Assembly: GCF_000499205.1 (NCBI RefSeq)
Contig: NZ_AWUK01000060.1
Location: forward strand, 1 to 39,257
Length of the DNA stretch: 39,257 bases
Reading direction: 5' to 3'
From: Paenibacillus sp. MAEPY2
GTDB lineage: Bacteria; Bacillota; Bacilli; Paenibacillales; Paenibacillaceae
Below are positions 1-8,514 of the stretch, one piece after another (the first letter of the stretch is position 1; each line of letters begins with the position of its first letter). The notes under the pieces are model-generated. The model had not been told where the DNA came from, searched no databases, and saw nothing but the letters and a program-made list of their open reading frames with translations. Made by a program: the position numbers and the translations under genes.

Positions 1-342
1 ATTAAAGTAATAGCCGTATTTACTATACTTTTAGCTCAAAAAGAAGTAGATAGCCGATTTGAGTCTATAATTACCGAGTTTATTAAATGTACGAAAGATA
101 AGGTTTGTGAATACGACAAAGTGAATATTGATTTCATCGTTAGTCATTTAAAGGATAACAGCAGTATTGAATTTGAGACTTTGCTTGGTTATTTGAAAAT
201 GAGAAGATCCCCACTTGAAAGGGACAGCGAATGGATATATAGAATTTTAGATGTTATTTTAGATAGTTCTAGTGTTGGCAGAAGATCGATACAAGTTCTT
301 ATGACAGACCAACTAAAGGGGACTGAGGAGAATTATGAATAA
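1..342 (+). CDS. Partial CDS, C-terminal part of an unknown protein
   Basis: Frame 1 is open from the first base of the window to a TAA at 340-342, so this is the 3' end of a gene that starts outside. A GTG at 121 could be taken as a start but has no convincing ribosome binding site, and the reading frame before it (about 40 codons) is free of stops. The visible part is charged, soluble and has no membrane segment or motif I recognise. Its stop overlaps the start of the KAP ATPase by 8 bases, so the two genes are almost certainly co-transcribed and probably work together. Function unknown. Confidence 0.7.
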   Translation: MKVIAVFTILLAQKEVDSRFESIITEFIKCTKDKVCEYDKVNIDFIVSHLKDNSSIEFETLLGYLKMRRSPLERDSEWIYRILDVILDSSSVGRRSIQVLMTDQLKGTEENYE

Positions 343-2188
343 TATTTTAACTACTATTAATGAGTATATTGAAACACCCAATACAGATTATTCAATCATG
401 ATAAATGGGAAATGGGGTTCGGGAAAAACCTACTTTATTCTAAATGAATTAAAGCCCTTTATAGAAGCAAAAAAGGGCTATAATAATAGTTCTTTTTCCG
501 TTATATATATATCACTTAATGGATTAAATAAATTAGATAGTATTAGTGAACAAGTTATTTTGGCACGAATGCCACAGAACAAAGTAACAAAAATGAGTTA
601 TGGAATTGCAAAATCTGCTATAAACATTATTGGTAATATCCCAGGCGATTATTCCAAACTAGTTCAATCATTCTCGCAATCAGGATTGGATGGTCTAATG
701 GATAACTTGGGAAGAGTTCTTGATTTTAGTACAAGTGTGATTGTTTTTGATGATCTTGAGAGAATTGATAAGAACGTGAGTATTCAATCTGTATTAGGTT
801 ATATTAACTCCAATTTTATTGAACATCAAAAGATCAAAGTAATTTTAGTAGCAAACACAGATAAGTTATTTGAAGATACTTCGGATTATGCAGTCATACA
901 AGAAAAATTCATAGATCGTGTAATTGAATATAAATCTAATCTTAAAGGCAACTTAATGGCCTATGCAAAAACCTTTTTCTCTGGCCTATCTGATAGCCAA
1001 AAGATGCTTATTGGGTTCGTTGAAGAGAATGAGTTTGAAATTTTAAGGCAATTGGAGGTAGCAGAATGTACAAATCTTCGTACTTTACGATTTATACTAA
1101 GTAAATTTGAGAGAGTACTACGTGTTATTGATCCTCATGAGTTTAACAATGAGTACGGTTTGATGATTTTTCGTTTTATTCTGGCCATTTCTGTTGAGTA
1201 TAAAAACGGTAACATCAAGTTGCTCATAGATGAAAAGGAAAATTTGCTGGAGATTCAAACCTATCGAGTGATTAAACTAGCTAAAGCAAGAAACAAACAG
1301 AGCAGCGGAACTACTGAAGAACCATCTTTTATGGATAGATTCTATGATAAGTATGTAGAAAAAAATGAAGGTTGGAGATCTTTTCCATCAATTTACGATT
1401 ATATTCTGTATGGAGCACTTAATGAAGAAGCTCTAAAAATGGAGATAGACATACTAATGGAGAAGAACAAGATTCACTTAACTTTTTTAAACAAATTAAT
1501 TGATTACTATTACCAAGAAGATGAACAACTAAACGAAATAGCTAAAGAATGCATATTTTATGCTACGAAAGGATTGTACAAGCCCTATGACTACATAATA
1601 TTGGAAGTATACCTAAGAAAACTAATTGAATCTGGCTACATTGAGGTAGATTTGAATTATCAAGAATCACTAAAAAAAGGATTACAATTGGTTCTTTCAA
1701 ATAAAACAGAATTTATAGTTAGTAATTCTGTATTTACAAATGAAATATCTGATTATTCTGAATTGAGATTAATCATCGAGGAAAAACAAAATGAGAGTAA
1801 GTCACTGAAAAAAAATGAGAATATTAATGCTTTTCTGTCAGCAATGCGAGATACAAAGGTTCCCTTGTATTCCTCCGATATTTTTAAGAAAGTATATCAA
1901 GACAAATTCTTTTTCACCCGTATTCCAAAGGAATTATTCTCGCAAAGTATAATTGTTTCAAGTAACTATAATTTACAATCTCTTATTTCAATCTATAGAG
2001 ATACGTTTGAAAGTGTATCCAATGCTGGAGCACATTATTATAGTGAGAAAGCGAAACTAATATCTCTTGCAGATGAAATAGACTGTGCTATGACAAAAGT
2101 TAGTGTGAAACCTTTAAAACAAAAAATTCTGCAAGACTTAATTTCTACTCTTTATAGTTGTGCAGAGCATCTAGAAGCAACGAGATAG
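335..2188 (+). CDS. KAP-family P-loop NTPase
   Basis: A 617-residue protein with a Walker A motif GKWGSGKT near residues 25-32, in the typical KAP context 'SIMINGKWGSGKTYF', and a Walker B 'SVIVFDDLER' near residue 140 with the acidic pair and following Glu/Arg. KAP NTPases are a STAND/AAA-like group common on plasmids and in phage-defence loci; many carry membrane insertions, but none is obvious here. The long C-terminal half (after about residue 270) is charged and helical with no recognised domain and could be a sensor or partner-binding region. GAGGAG at 325-330 precedes the ATG by a few bases. It overlaps the preceding gene by 8 bases, so it is probably the second gene of a two-gene operon. 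A role in anti-phage defence is inference from family and context only. Confidence 0.8.
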   Translation: MNNILTTINEYIETPNTDYSIMINGKWGSGKTYFILNELKPFIEAKKGYNNSSFSVIYISLNGLNKLDSISEQVILARMPQNKVTKMSYGIAKSAINIIGNIPGDYSKLVQSFSQSGLDGLMDNLGRVLDFSTSVIVFDDLERIDKNVSIQSVLGYINSNFIEHQKIKVILVANTDKLFEDTSDYAVIQEKFIDRVIEYKSNLKGNLMAYAKTFFSGLSDSQKMLIGFVEENEFEILRQLEVAECTNLRTLRFILSKFERVLRVIDPHEFNNEYGLMIFRFILAISVEYKNGNIKLLIDEKENLLEIQTYRVIKLAKARNKQSSGTTEEPSFMDRFYDKYVEKNEGWRSFPSIYDYILYGALNEEALKMEIDILMEKNKIHLTFLNKLIDYYYQEDEQLNEIAKECIFYATKGLYKPYDYIILEVYLRKLIESGYIEVDLNYQESLKKGLQLVLSNKTEFIVSNSVFTNEISDYSELRLIIEEKQNESKSLKKNENINAFLSAMRDTKVPLYSSDIFKKVYQDKFFFTRIPKELFSQSIIVSSNYNLQSLISIYRDTFESVSNAGAHYYSEKAKLISLADEIDCAMTKVSVKPLKQKILQDLISTLYSCAEHLEATR

Positions 2189-2343
2189 TGATTATTAATC
2201 TTACAATATATACAAAAAGCTCTAGCTTGTTTGCTTGATTAGCCTCGAGTATCTGAGCGTGGCAAAAATGCCCGGAATCCTAGGTTCGCTAAAAATATTT
2301 CAGATATTGTAATAATCGAATGGGGGCAGCAACTCACGTATAA

Positions 2344-2553
2344 GGCGCTCTGTCCGAACGAGATCTTCGGATCACCGATCTCTTAAAGCGGATCACTCTG
2401 CGTTGCAATGTGTGCGGGATGTACCATCCTGATCTGATAAGCTCCTCCATTCGAGAGTTGCATTGCACATCTTTGCAGAACGACCATGATCGCGAAGAAA
2501 AGGCTACCCACAGCATCAAACAAACTGACATCCACCCGATACCCTCAAACTAA
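2344..2553 (+). pseudogene. Eroded coding remnant
   Basis: Between an in-frame TAA at 2341-2343 and a TAA at 2551-2553 the frame reads like real protein (RDLRITDLLKRITLRCNVCG..., with one CxxC pair), and an ATG-led frame (MGAATHV) runs into the first stop from upstream in the same phase. There is no ribosome binding site or start codon near the front of the open stretch. I read it as the remains of a small, possibly zinc-binding, protein gene broken by a stop; alternatively it is chance. Confidence 0.28.
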
Positions 2554-2597
2554 GGATTTTGGATGTGTCCAAAAATTCCTAAGGGGGAGATAGGTAC

Positions 2598-2684
2598 ATG
2601 TGCACGGGAACGACACCAGGTACTGAGGCTAAAAGTATCGGGGAAGAAGAGACAGTAAATTTTTATTCCAAAATTTTAAACTGA
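2598..2684 (+). CDS. Possible 28-residue peptide gene
   Basis: ATG at 2598 follows AAGGGGGAG at 2581-2589 with 8-base spacing, a near-ideal ribosome binding site. It opens a 28-codon frame (MCTGTTPGTEAKSIGEEE..., ending in ...SKILN) closed by TGA at 2682-2684. The peptide is polar and acidic with a single Cys near the N-terminus and no signal sequence. It could be a small regulatory or signalling peptide, or the intact start of a truncated gene. No family recognised. Confidence 0.35.
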   Translation: MCTGTTPGTEAKSIGEEETVNFYSKILN

Positions 2685-2751
2685 TCAAAAGTGAACAAAT
2701 AGAAGATGAAGTTTCATTTTTAAGAGGAAAGACTTTATTAACAAATATGTA

Positions 2752-2780
2752 TTGCAAGATTTACATTTATGAATTATAAT
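2752..2780 (+). promoter_or_regulatory. Promoter, copy 1 of a shared motif
   Basis: TTGCAA (2752-2757), 17 bases, TATAAT (2775-2780), inside the larger shared sequence TATTGCAAGATTTACA. The same arrangement occurs at 3119 and 14305. A terminator hairpin starts only about 33 bases after the -10 box, so the expected product is a short RNA of about 65 nt or an attenuated leader; no gene follows directly. Confidence 0.65.
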
Positions 2781-2812
2781 TTTAATTACCGAGTGATTGA
2801 ACGAATGTGTTA

Positions 2813-2853
2813 AGAAGAGTATCATCTCATTGAGTGAGAGATACTCTTCTTTT
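2813..2853 (+). terminator. Intrinsic terminator after promoter copy 1
   Basis: AGAAGAGTATC (2813-2823) pairs with GATACTCTTCT (2840-2850), extended by TCTCA/TGAGA toward the loop, followed by TTTT. Flanking it, CGAGTGATT (2790-2798) is complementary to AATCACTCG (2892-2900), so an alternative long-range pairing is possible. Confidence 0.7.
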
Positions 2854-3118
2854 GTTATCTCACAACATTTATGGAACAGTTGAATCTCAGTAATCACTCG
2901 ATTGACAACAAGTATACTACGGGTCAGAGATGAAACAGGGAGCATGGTGAAAAGAGTATCCAACAACATGATCGACACTATTCATTGAATATATGGCATG
3001 CGGAATGAATTTACCTTGTTGTTTTGGTATTGCAATAGATTAGAAATGATAATTCTCATAACAAAATGAAGTTAACCTAGAGACGGAAAAAATGTATAAC
3101 ATGAATTACAATAATGTA

Positions 3119-3147
3119 TTGCAAGAATTACAATTATACTATATAAT
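3119..3147 (+). promoter_or_regulatory. Promoter, copy 2 of a shared motif, upstream of the SLH operon
   Basis: TTGCAA (3119-3124), 17 bases, TATAAT (3142-3147). The surrounding TGTATTGCAAGAATTACA matches copies 1 and 3 in nearly every position, including bases between the boxes, which goes beyond ordinary sigma-A similarity. GAATTACAAT is repeated just upstream (3103) and within the spacer (3125). The next gene is the SLH protein at 3379, with a terminator in between. Confidence 0.65.
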
Positions 3148-3200
3148 TTGATATGTGCTCCGGTAATGCCCTTATGTTCGTTGATGTGTGCGTTCTTAGT

Positions 3201-3244
3201 AAAGTGTAATCTTGATAGCCTCGAGATTATACTTTATTTTTTTT
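3201..3244 (+). terminator. Intrinsic terminator inside the SLH operon leader
   Basis: AAAGTGTAATCT (3201-3212) pairs with AGATTATACTTT (3224-3235, one G-U pair) and is followed by a T-rich tract. It lies between promoter copy 2 and the start of the SLH gene at 3379, so readthrough would be needed to express the operon from that promoter. Confidence 0.65.
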
Positions 3245-3378
3245 GAATTTGTGGACCCACAAACTTAGTAGGACAGTTAGTGGTAGAGTAAGAATCGTAT
3301 TTGTAATTCATGAGTTCCATGGTAAATTGTTCTTGTACTAGTAACTTGGTAGACTTTTTATAAAAGGAGGGCTTTTCG

Positions 3379-4383
3379 ATGAAACCAAAGTTTAAATCTA
3401 AAATGTACAAAAAAATGATTGTAGGACTTACGGTTTTGACTGTGGTAGCTACATCATTTGCTACAGAGCTTAAGTTTTCAGACGTACCATCGAATTACTG
3501 GGCGAAAGATACGATTGCTTGGGGTGTTGATCAGAATATCATTCAAGGTTACCAGGACAACACATTTAAACCAGATCAGAATGTAACGGAAGCTGAGTTT
3601 ATTACTATGTTTATTAATGCATTTGAAGGTGTGCAGGAAACGACGAATACATACTGGGCTTCAGGTTACTATGAATTCGCGAAGAAACATAACTGGGCAG
3701 TGAATGGCTACAATGATAAAAAAGCTGCAAGTACTAAGATTAACCGTACACGAGTTGCTGAGATTGTTACTGGTGCAGTCGGGGTGAATTATTCAGGGGA
3801 AGATGCAATTCGCTATATGCTAACTCAAGGTTTGGCTGAAGGTCGAGGTTCTACACCATCTGTATCCGGTTTTCAGGGTTCTTCATTGTTGAAGAGATCG
3901 GAAGCAGTTCAATTTATTAAGAACTTGATTGATAAGGGCGTCACAGACGTTAAAGATCGTCCAACGACTCCTTCAGATCCAAGTGATATACCAGCTCTTC
4001 CTGGTGATGAAACTCCAGCTAGCGGTGAAGTCATTCTAAAAGAGCTTAAAAAAGCTGATGCTTCTCCGGATGTTGCTAGAGCAATCGGTTATATGCCTCA
4101 GGATAAGGCGAGTGAGAAGTACGTAAAAGAGTTTTTAAATAATGTTAATTTTAAAGGTGGCAGCGTCACTGTTGTAGTGCCGAAGAACATTCCTTCTGGT
4201 TACAAAGTTTCTCTTAGTGGAGTAGACGGGACTGCATATAGTCATAAGGTAACAGGAGGTGAGACTTTCACCTTTAAAGTAGATGATGCATTCTCAATTT
4301 CAATGTTTGTAGGAACGACTGCAAAGCAATCTACAACAATTTCTTCGAAAGGCGAAGTTATTTGGGGGGCTAAACATTCGTGA
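3379..4383 (+). CDS. Secreted SLH-domain protein
   Basis: A 334-residue exported protein. A positively charged N-terminus and a hydrophobic stretch (about residues 10-29) form a signal peptide. One clear SLH domain follows (FSDVPSNYWAKDTI...GYQDNTFKPDQNVTEAEF, about residues 34-85), then two weaker SLH-like units up to about residue 195, and a Pro/Asp/Thr-rich linker (about 197-215). The C-terminal part (about 220-334) is unrecognised, ending in a beta-rich segment. SLH domains bind pyruvylated secondary cell-wall polymer, so the protein is probably anchored on the wall. AAAGGAGG lies 9 bases before the ATG. Its stop overlaps the GTG start of the next gene, implying translational coupling, so it probably anchors or presents the 995-residue partner. 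Confidence 0.8.
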   Translation: MKPKFKSKMYKKMIVGLTVLTVVATSFATELKFSDVPSNYWAKDTIAWGVDQNIIQGYQDNTFKPDQNVTEAEFITMFINAFEGVQETTNTYWASGYYEFAKKHNWAVNGYNDKKAASTKINRTRVAEIVTGAVGVNYSGEDAIRYMLTQGLAEGRGSTPSVSGFQGSSLLKRSEAVQFIKNLIDKGVTDVKDRPTTPSDPSDIPALPGDETPASGEVILKELKKADASPDVARAIGYMPQDKASEKYVKEFLNNVNFKGGSVTVVVPKNIPSGYKVSLSGVDGTAYSHKVTGGETFTFKVDDAFSISMFVGTTAKQSTTISSKGEVIWGAKHS

Positions 4384-7367
4384 TTGTAAAAAACTCAAAT
4401 AGATCAAAGATAATGAAGCGGGCCATTATGGTCACGCTTCTTTTGGTTGTCCCAATGCTAGCTTTTATTGGTTACAGAGTATGGGCAGCAGCAACTCCTC
4501 CATCATATGGAACTCAATTTTATCCATACACAAGAGAAAAAGTTGTTACTGTTACTGGGGATTTGACCCCAAGTGGCCCTGGAAGACCTGAGCTTGAATA
4601 TGCACACAGAGATGCATACGCTTTATGGTCAGACATCCGCTTTAGAGATCTTGCAACTCGAGAGTGGGGAAAGGCAACACCAGCAGGCGAATACAAAGGT
4701 GTAATCACTTTTAACATCATTGAATCTGAAGCTCAAGATGATTTCAATAAAAGAGAAGGCTATAACCTCATACCGCTCAAAGAAAATGGTGTAGAGTACG
4801 GACCGGTAAAAATGGTGGCTGAGTGGGCTAACGGTAATCCAGATTACATTATAAACAAACTGAAGGCCGGATCAGATGAATCCAATTACTATCTCAAAGC
4901 AAGTAATCGTTATTTTATTGGTTCCGTGTCTACAAGCAATACCTGGTATCGACTTCCTTCACTCATATCATTATCTGGTGGAGGTCTGAACATGGCGACG
5001 GATATGGTGGCTCAGACGCCGACAACAAGTACGAATCGAGGAGTGACATTTCCTTCCTTCAAAACGACGTATTCAACCACACCTTGGCCCAAAATCTTTG
5101 CTATGTTCGGCACAGATGGTACAGAAGAGAGACAAATTGTTAATTCAACGAACGGTAAATTGAGAATTAGCACAACTACTTCCTCCTACTCGGGGAATAA
5201 GCATAAACTTTGGTTTCTTGAGGGGAAATTTACTCAAGAGGAAATTTTGAAGGAGATCAACAAAACGACTGCTGCTTCAGGAAAAAGCGATGCAACGCGT
5301 TTCGATTCTTTTGCAAAGAATGTCTATAAAGAAATCAGTACGAACAGTAAACAAACATTTAACTACAACACGACAATCCCGGTATCGGAAATCAAGAAAA
5401 TAACCAAGGCAGACGGAACCGTTCGAGATTATACCCTAGTGGTAAGTGACGGGTATGACCGGATTGCGGTAAAAGACTTCAAACTTGGCTTGTATGATCC
5501 AGATTTGGCAGTTGATCCAGACAGCATTACGATTACACCGGCTGCACCTCAACCTGCAGGTAGTACGGCCACAGTCTCCATTGATGTGCTGAATAACAGC
5601 ACAAAGGACGTGGAAAGTACGTATCTGCTATGGCGGTGGAATTCGACAACGGCAGCTCAGAAAATACCGATTGCCAATTTTAAAGCGGGAGAACGGAGAA
5701 CGCTTCAAATTGAAGTAAAATTTCCAAGTCATCCGGATCTACTGGTATTCAACATTAATGGCTATAAAGACAGTCCTCCGAATGAATCGGACTGGGATAA
5801 TAACCGAGCCGTCTATAAGGTAGGCACCGGCAGCGTGAACTTGGTAGCTAAGGATATACGGGTTACTCCTTCTAAACCGCAAGAAGGGCAGTCAGCAAAG
5901 TTCCAAGTGCTTGTTGTTAATGAGAGTTACACTGAAACGGTTACCAATACAACACTGGATTGGTCCGTCAATGGTGTAGCTAAAGCACGAATTGATTCAA
6001 TTACGCTTGCTCCAAGAGAGCAAAAGTGGATATCCGATCTGAAAGTGGATAAGGTTCCTGAGGGAAGTAAGCTCACCATTAAAGCGGAGGTGAATAAAGG
6101 GCATGATCGGCCGGCAAATGAATATAAAGAAGGTGTACAAAACCCTTGGCTGGATAATGTCATTCAAAAGGAATATGACCTTACAAATAGAACACTGAAC
6201 CTATTTGTAAAAAGCATTAGTTCAGGAACGGCTACTCAGTCACAGAATGTAACTACACGGATCGAAGTTGGAAGAGAGAACTTACCAGGAGATTCACTAG
6301 ACGCCAAGAGCTTTGATGTGAAGCTTTTCCTTGTGGATGCAAATGGGCAAGATACACTGGTAGGTACACAGCAAGTGACGTTCTCCAAGCCGGGTGAAAA
6401 CAAAACGATTATGATGGCATGGAATACAGGGAATCGTGATCTAGGAAACTACAATCTGGTTGCAACGATCAATTTACCACCCACTCAAGGGGAAAAAACA
6501 TATCAAGATAACCAGTTAAGTTCAGGATTTACGATTTACGGGAGCCCTACAAACGGAACATGTAAGGTCACCAACCATACATCAGATATTTCTGGCACGT
6601 ACACCTATTGTGCTCGTTATAATACCAGCTATGACGAAGACGGAAACCCGACAACTTATTGTGTAAGATATGAAACGGGGTACTATTACGAATATTTCAA
6701 TTCCAACTTTAACAAGACAGTATCGGGTACCTTTGTGCAAGAAAATGCAGATGAAATAAACGGTAGGGATGTGCCTTTAGTTCGCAGCGGAAGCTCAACC
6801 ATAAAGGCAGGACAAGGATTTAACTTTGTTATCGACTCCAGATATACTGAAGACCGCGGTTTAACAGGGAATATCTATCGTGCAGTAGCACATTTTCCGA
6901 AAGCGGACGGCACAATAGAGGACATTGAGCTTGTTAAACTATCATCTTCTACCAATCAGGTTCAGTGGGGACTCCCGCTTGCTTGGGTGGCGAAACACGG
7001 TGATGAAGTCATCTACCGCGAATCCGGAAATCCGGGGTCAAATGATCCTGAAGATGACAATTACTACTATCCAGGCGGCCGGGCGTATTATTCTTCATTG
7101 AATATGCCTGCAGGTACGTATAACGTTGGCATCGATATGTATGCAACTGGTGTAAACAGTCTTACACAATGTCTAAACGTTCAGTTTACAGTCTCGGGGA
7201 ACCTTATGGATGACTTTTATGTTCGTCAAGTCATGCCAGAAGATCCGTTTCCATCGGAGCTATTCCCTTCAGGGGCGACACTACCTTGGGCTGGATCCGA
7301 GAGCATCCTTAAGCAACTGTCTGATTGGGTTAATTTCTCCGAAGAAACAATTAATTGGCCTAACTAA
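4380..7367 (+). CDS. Large secreted protein with CARDB-like domains
   Basis: A 995-residue protein starting at a GTG that overlaps the upstream stop; an ATG at 4413 is an alternative start that would shorten the cytoplasmic part of the signal sequence. A hydrophobic segment (about residues 14-36) is a signal peptide or N-terminal anchor. From about residue 375 there are at least three repeats of CARDB/Ig-like type (for example 'LAVDPDSITITPAAPQPAGSTATVSIDVLNN' in shorter pieces: NxSxxxVESTYLLW, VLVVNESYTETV). A C-terminal part (about 700-930) has several Cys residues that may form disulphides. No LPXTG and no own SLH domain. Together with the coupled SLH gene and the downstream Tad-like genes it is a candidate adhesin or filament-tip protein; that role is inferred. 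Confidence 0.72.
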   Translation: MIVKNSNRSKIMKRAIMVTLLLVVPMLAFIGYRVWAAATPPSYGTQFYPYTREKVVTVTGDLTPSGPGRPELEYAHRDAYALWSDIRFRDLATREWGKATPAGEYKGVITFNIIESEAQDDFNKREGYNLIPLKENGVEYGPVKMVAEWANGNPDYIINKLKAGSDESNYYLKASNRYFIGSVSTSNTWYRLPSLISLSGGGLNMATDMVAQTPTTSTNRGVTFPSFKTTYSTTPWPKIFAMFGTDGTEERQIVNSTNGKLRISTTTSSYSGNKHKLWFLEGKFTQEEILKEINKTTAASGKSDATRFDSFAKNVYKEISTNSKQTFNYNTTIPVSEIKKITKADGTVRDYTLVVSDGYDRIAVKDFKLGLYDPDLAVDPDSITITPAAPQPAGSTATVSIDVLNNSTKDVESTYLLWRWNSTTAAQKIPIANFKAGERRTLQIEVKFPSHPDLLVFNINGYKDSPPNESDWDNNRAVYKVGTGSVNLVAKDIRVTPSKPQEGQSAKFQVLVVNESYTETVTNTTLDWSVNGVAKARIDSITLAPREQKWISDLKVDKVPEGSKLTIKAEVNKGHDRPANEYKEGVQNPWLDNVIQKEYDLTNRTLNLFVKSISSGTATQSQNVTTRIEVGRENLPGDSLDAKSFDVKLFLVDANGQDTLVGTQQVTFSKPGENKTIMMAWNTGNRDLGNYNLVATINLPPTQGEKTYQDNQLSSGFTIYGSPTNGTCKVTNHTSDISGTYTYCARYNTSYDEDGNPTTYCVRYETGYYYEYFNSNFNKTVSGTFVQENADEINGRDVPLVRSGSSTIKAGQGFNFVIDSRYTEDRGLTGNIYRAVAHFPKADGTIEDIELVKLSSSTNQVQWGLPLAWVAKHGDEVIYRESGNPGSNDPEDDNYYYPGGRAYYSSLNMPAGTYNVGIDMYATGVNSLTQCLNVQFTVSGNLMDDFYVRQVMPEDPFPSELFPSGATLPWAGSESILKQLSDWVNFSEETINWPN

Positions 7368-7391
7368 GTAAAAAGATAATGAACTGCTATG

Positions 7392-7421
7392 AAGCCCCCA
7401 CATATATGTGGGGGCTTTTTT
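7392..7421 (+). terminator. Intrinsic terminator
   Basis: AAGCCCCCACAT (7392-7403) pairs with ATGTGGGGGCTT (7406-7417) and runs into a T-tract. It separates the SLH/CARDB pair from the pilus-type genes. No new promoter is evident in the 44 bases to the next start, so some readthrough is likely. Confidence 0.85.
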
Positions 7422-7461
7422 CTTATAAGGATGAGAGGAAAACATAACAAGGAGGTTCATA

Positions 7462-8040
7462 ATGCTGGTATTAACGACTCTTTTGATCGGAATTTATAAT
7501 GCATTCAACATGTATTGTGATATTCGATGGCGTATTACAAAAAACTTATGGCACCTGTCATTTATGGTTTTGTTCTTCGGGTTAATCATTTGGCAATATC
7601 CTACAACAATTGTATGGGTGTTGTTGTGTGGATTCTGTGCTTTTCTCCTAATTGGACTATTGATGGAACAGATGGGTTCCACAGCCCCCGGAGACACCAA
7701 GATGATGATGACCAATGGACTTGGAGTTTCTCTATTTGGGCTCATTGGTAGTGAGGGTTTTGTAGGCGGACATTATCGGAACACCTTACTAATGTTTTTG
7801 GGATCATTAATTCTCATTTTATTTCTTATTGATGTGTATCGCTTCGGTAGGAGGTATGGAATTGCTAAAGTCCTGAAAACGATATTTGGTCATGCTTTCG
7901 GATTTATCTTGAGAAGAGTGGGTTTTGGACACTTTGCTGTGGAACCTGAGATGAGCAACGCTTCAATGCGTATTCTACCAGGTGCTGTGATGATCACAGC
8001 TGCTGTCTCCCTAACCGTCCTGGTTCTATATCCATACTAA
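7462..8040 (+). CDS. Prepilin peptidase, A24 family (CpaA/TadV-like)
   Basis: A 192-residue polytopic membrane protein (about five hydrophobic segments). It has the two catalytic aspartates expected of A24 aspartic prepilin peptidases: D20 in 'YCDIRWRITKN' after the first membrane helix, and D78 in 'APGDTKMMM', matching the GxGD motif except that its first Gly is Ala. These enzymes cut the leader of type IV and Flp prepilins at the cytoplasmic face. The family size (150-200 residues) fits the minimal, methylase-free form. AAGGAGG precedes the ATG. It is the first gene of the Tad-like cluster. Confidence 0.82.
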   Translation: MLVLTTLLIGIYNAFNMYCDIRWRITKNLWHLSFMVLFFGLIIWQYPTTIVWVLLCGFCAFLLIGLLMEQMGSTAPGDTKMMMTNGLGVSLFGLIGSEGFVGGHYRNTLLMFLGSLILILFLIDVYRFGRRYGIAKVLKTIFGHAFGFILRRVGFGHFAVEPEMSNASMRILPGAVMITAAVSLTVLVLYPY

Positions 8041-8060
8041 TGGAGAAAGGAGGAGCCTAG

Positions 8061-8486
8061 ATGTCTACAACACCCAAAATGTTGCCCTTGTTAATCGTTT
8101 TTGTACTATTTGCTTACTTTGCCATTGATTTTGTAAGCATCGGTAGTCAGAAAATAAAAATGCAATCTTCAACAAGAAATACAACGCAAACTGCCATGAT
8201 GCGTTCCGTGGAGGAGGGCGGAATACGGACAAAACATTTACCCCGAATTGATATTAAAGAATTTGACCAACAATTCGGTATCTATGGAGAGCTTAATGCA
8301 GGAACAAAAGCAATGATGAGTTCGTATACCGGAATTTATCAGATTGATCGGTTAAAACCATATGCTGCGGTCCAAATGGGCACGCCAGTTGAAGCATATT
8401 CTATGAAAATGCTAAACAGTGATAAGGTCACCACTTGGCATTATCCACGTCATCGAGTGGTCTTTATTTGGGATCAAAAAAACTAA
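8061..8486 (+). CDS. Small membrane-anchored protein of the Tad-like cluster
   Basis: 141 residues with one N-terminal membrane segment (about residues 8-26) and an extracytoplasmic polar remainder. An AAAGGAGG site sits before the ATG. It lies 20 bases after the prepilin peptidase and 28 before the CpaB-like gene, so it belongs to the operon. The short N-terminus before the hydrophobic stretch and the size would suit a minor pilin or a TadE-like protein, but the diagnostic Gly-Phe/Glu-Tyr cleavage site of a prepilin is not obvious. No family recognised. Confidence 0.6.
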   Translation: MSTTPKMLPLLIVFVLFAYFAIDFVSIGSQKIKMQSSTRNTTQTAMMRSVEEGGIRTKHLPRIDIKEFDQQFGIYGELNAGTKAMMSSYTGIYQIDRLKPYAAVQMGTPVEAYSMKMLNSDKVTTWHYPRHRVVFIWDQKN

Positions 8487-8514
8487 CTAAACTTTCTGGA
8501 GGTTCGAAAATTAC

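Larger units (their letters stand above)
2189..3378. other. 1.2-kb gap: gene remnant, short ORF, two promoter-terminator units
   Basis: No intact gene longer than about 60 codons is convincing here. The stretch holds an eroded coding remnant (2344-2553), a 28-codon ORF with a good ribosome binding site (2598-2684), and two copies of a shared promoter motif (2752-2780 and 3119-3147), each followed within about 50 bases by a hairpin with a T-run. The opposite-strand ORFs in this stretch have no ribosome binding site and cross these signals. Confidence 0.6.

Noticed and set aside
2749..2766. GlnR/TnrA-type box within the shared promoter motif
   Set aside because: The TGT...ACA ends are 18 bases apart in total rather than the 17 of TGTNA-N7-TNACA, and the inner A/T positions do not fit.
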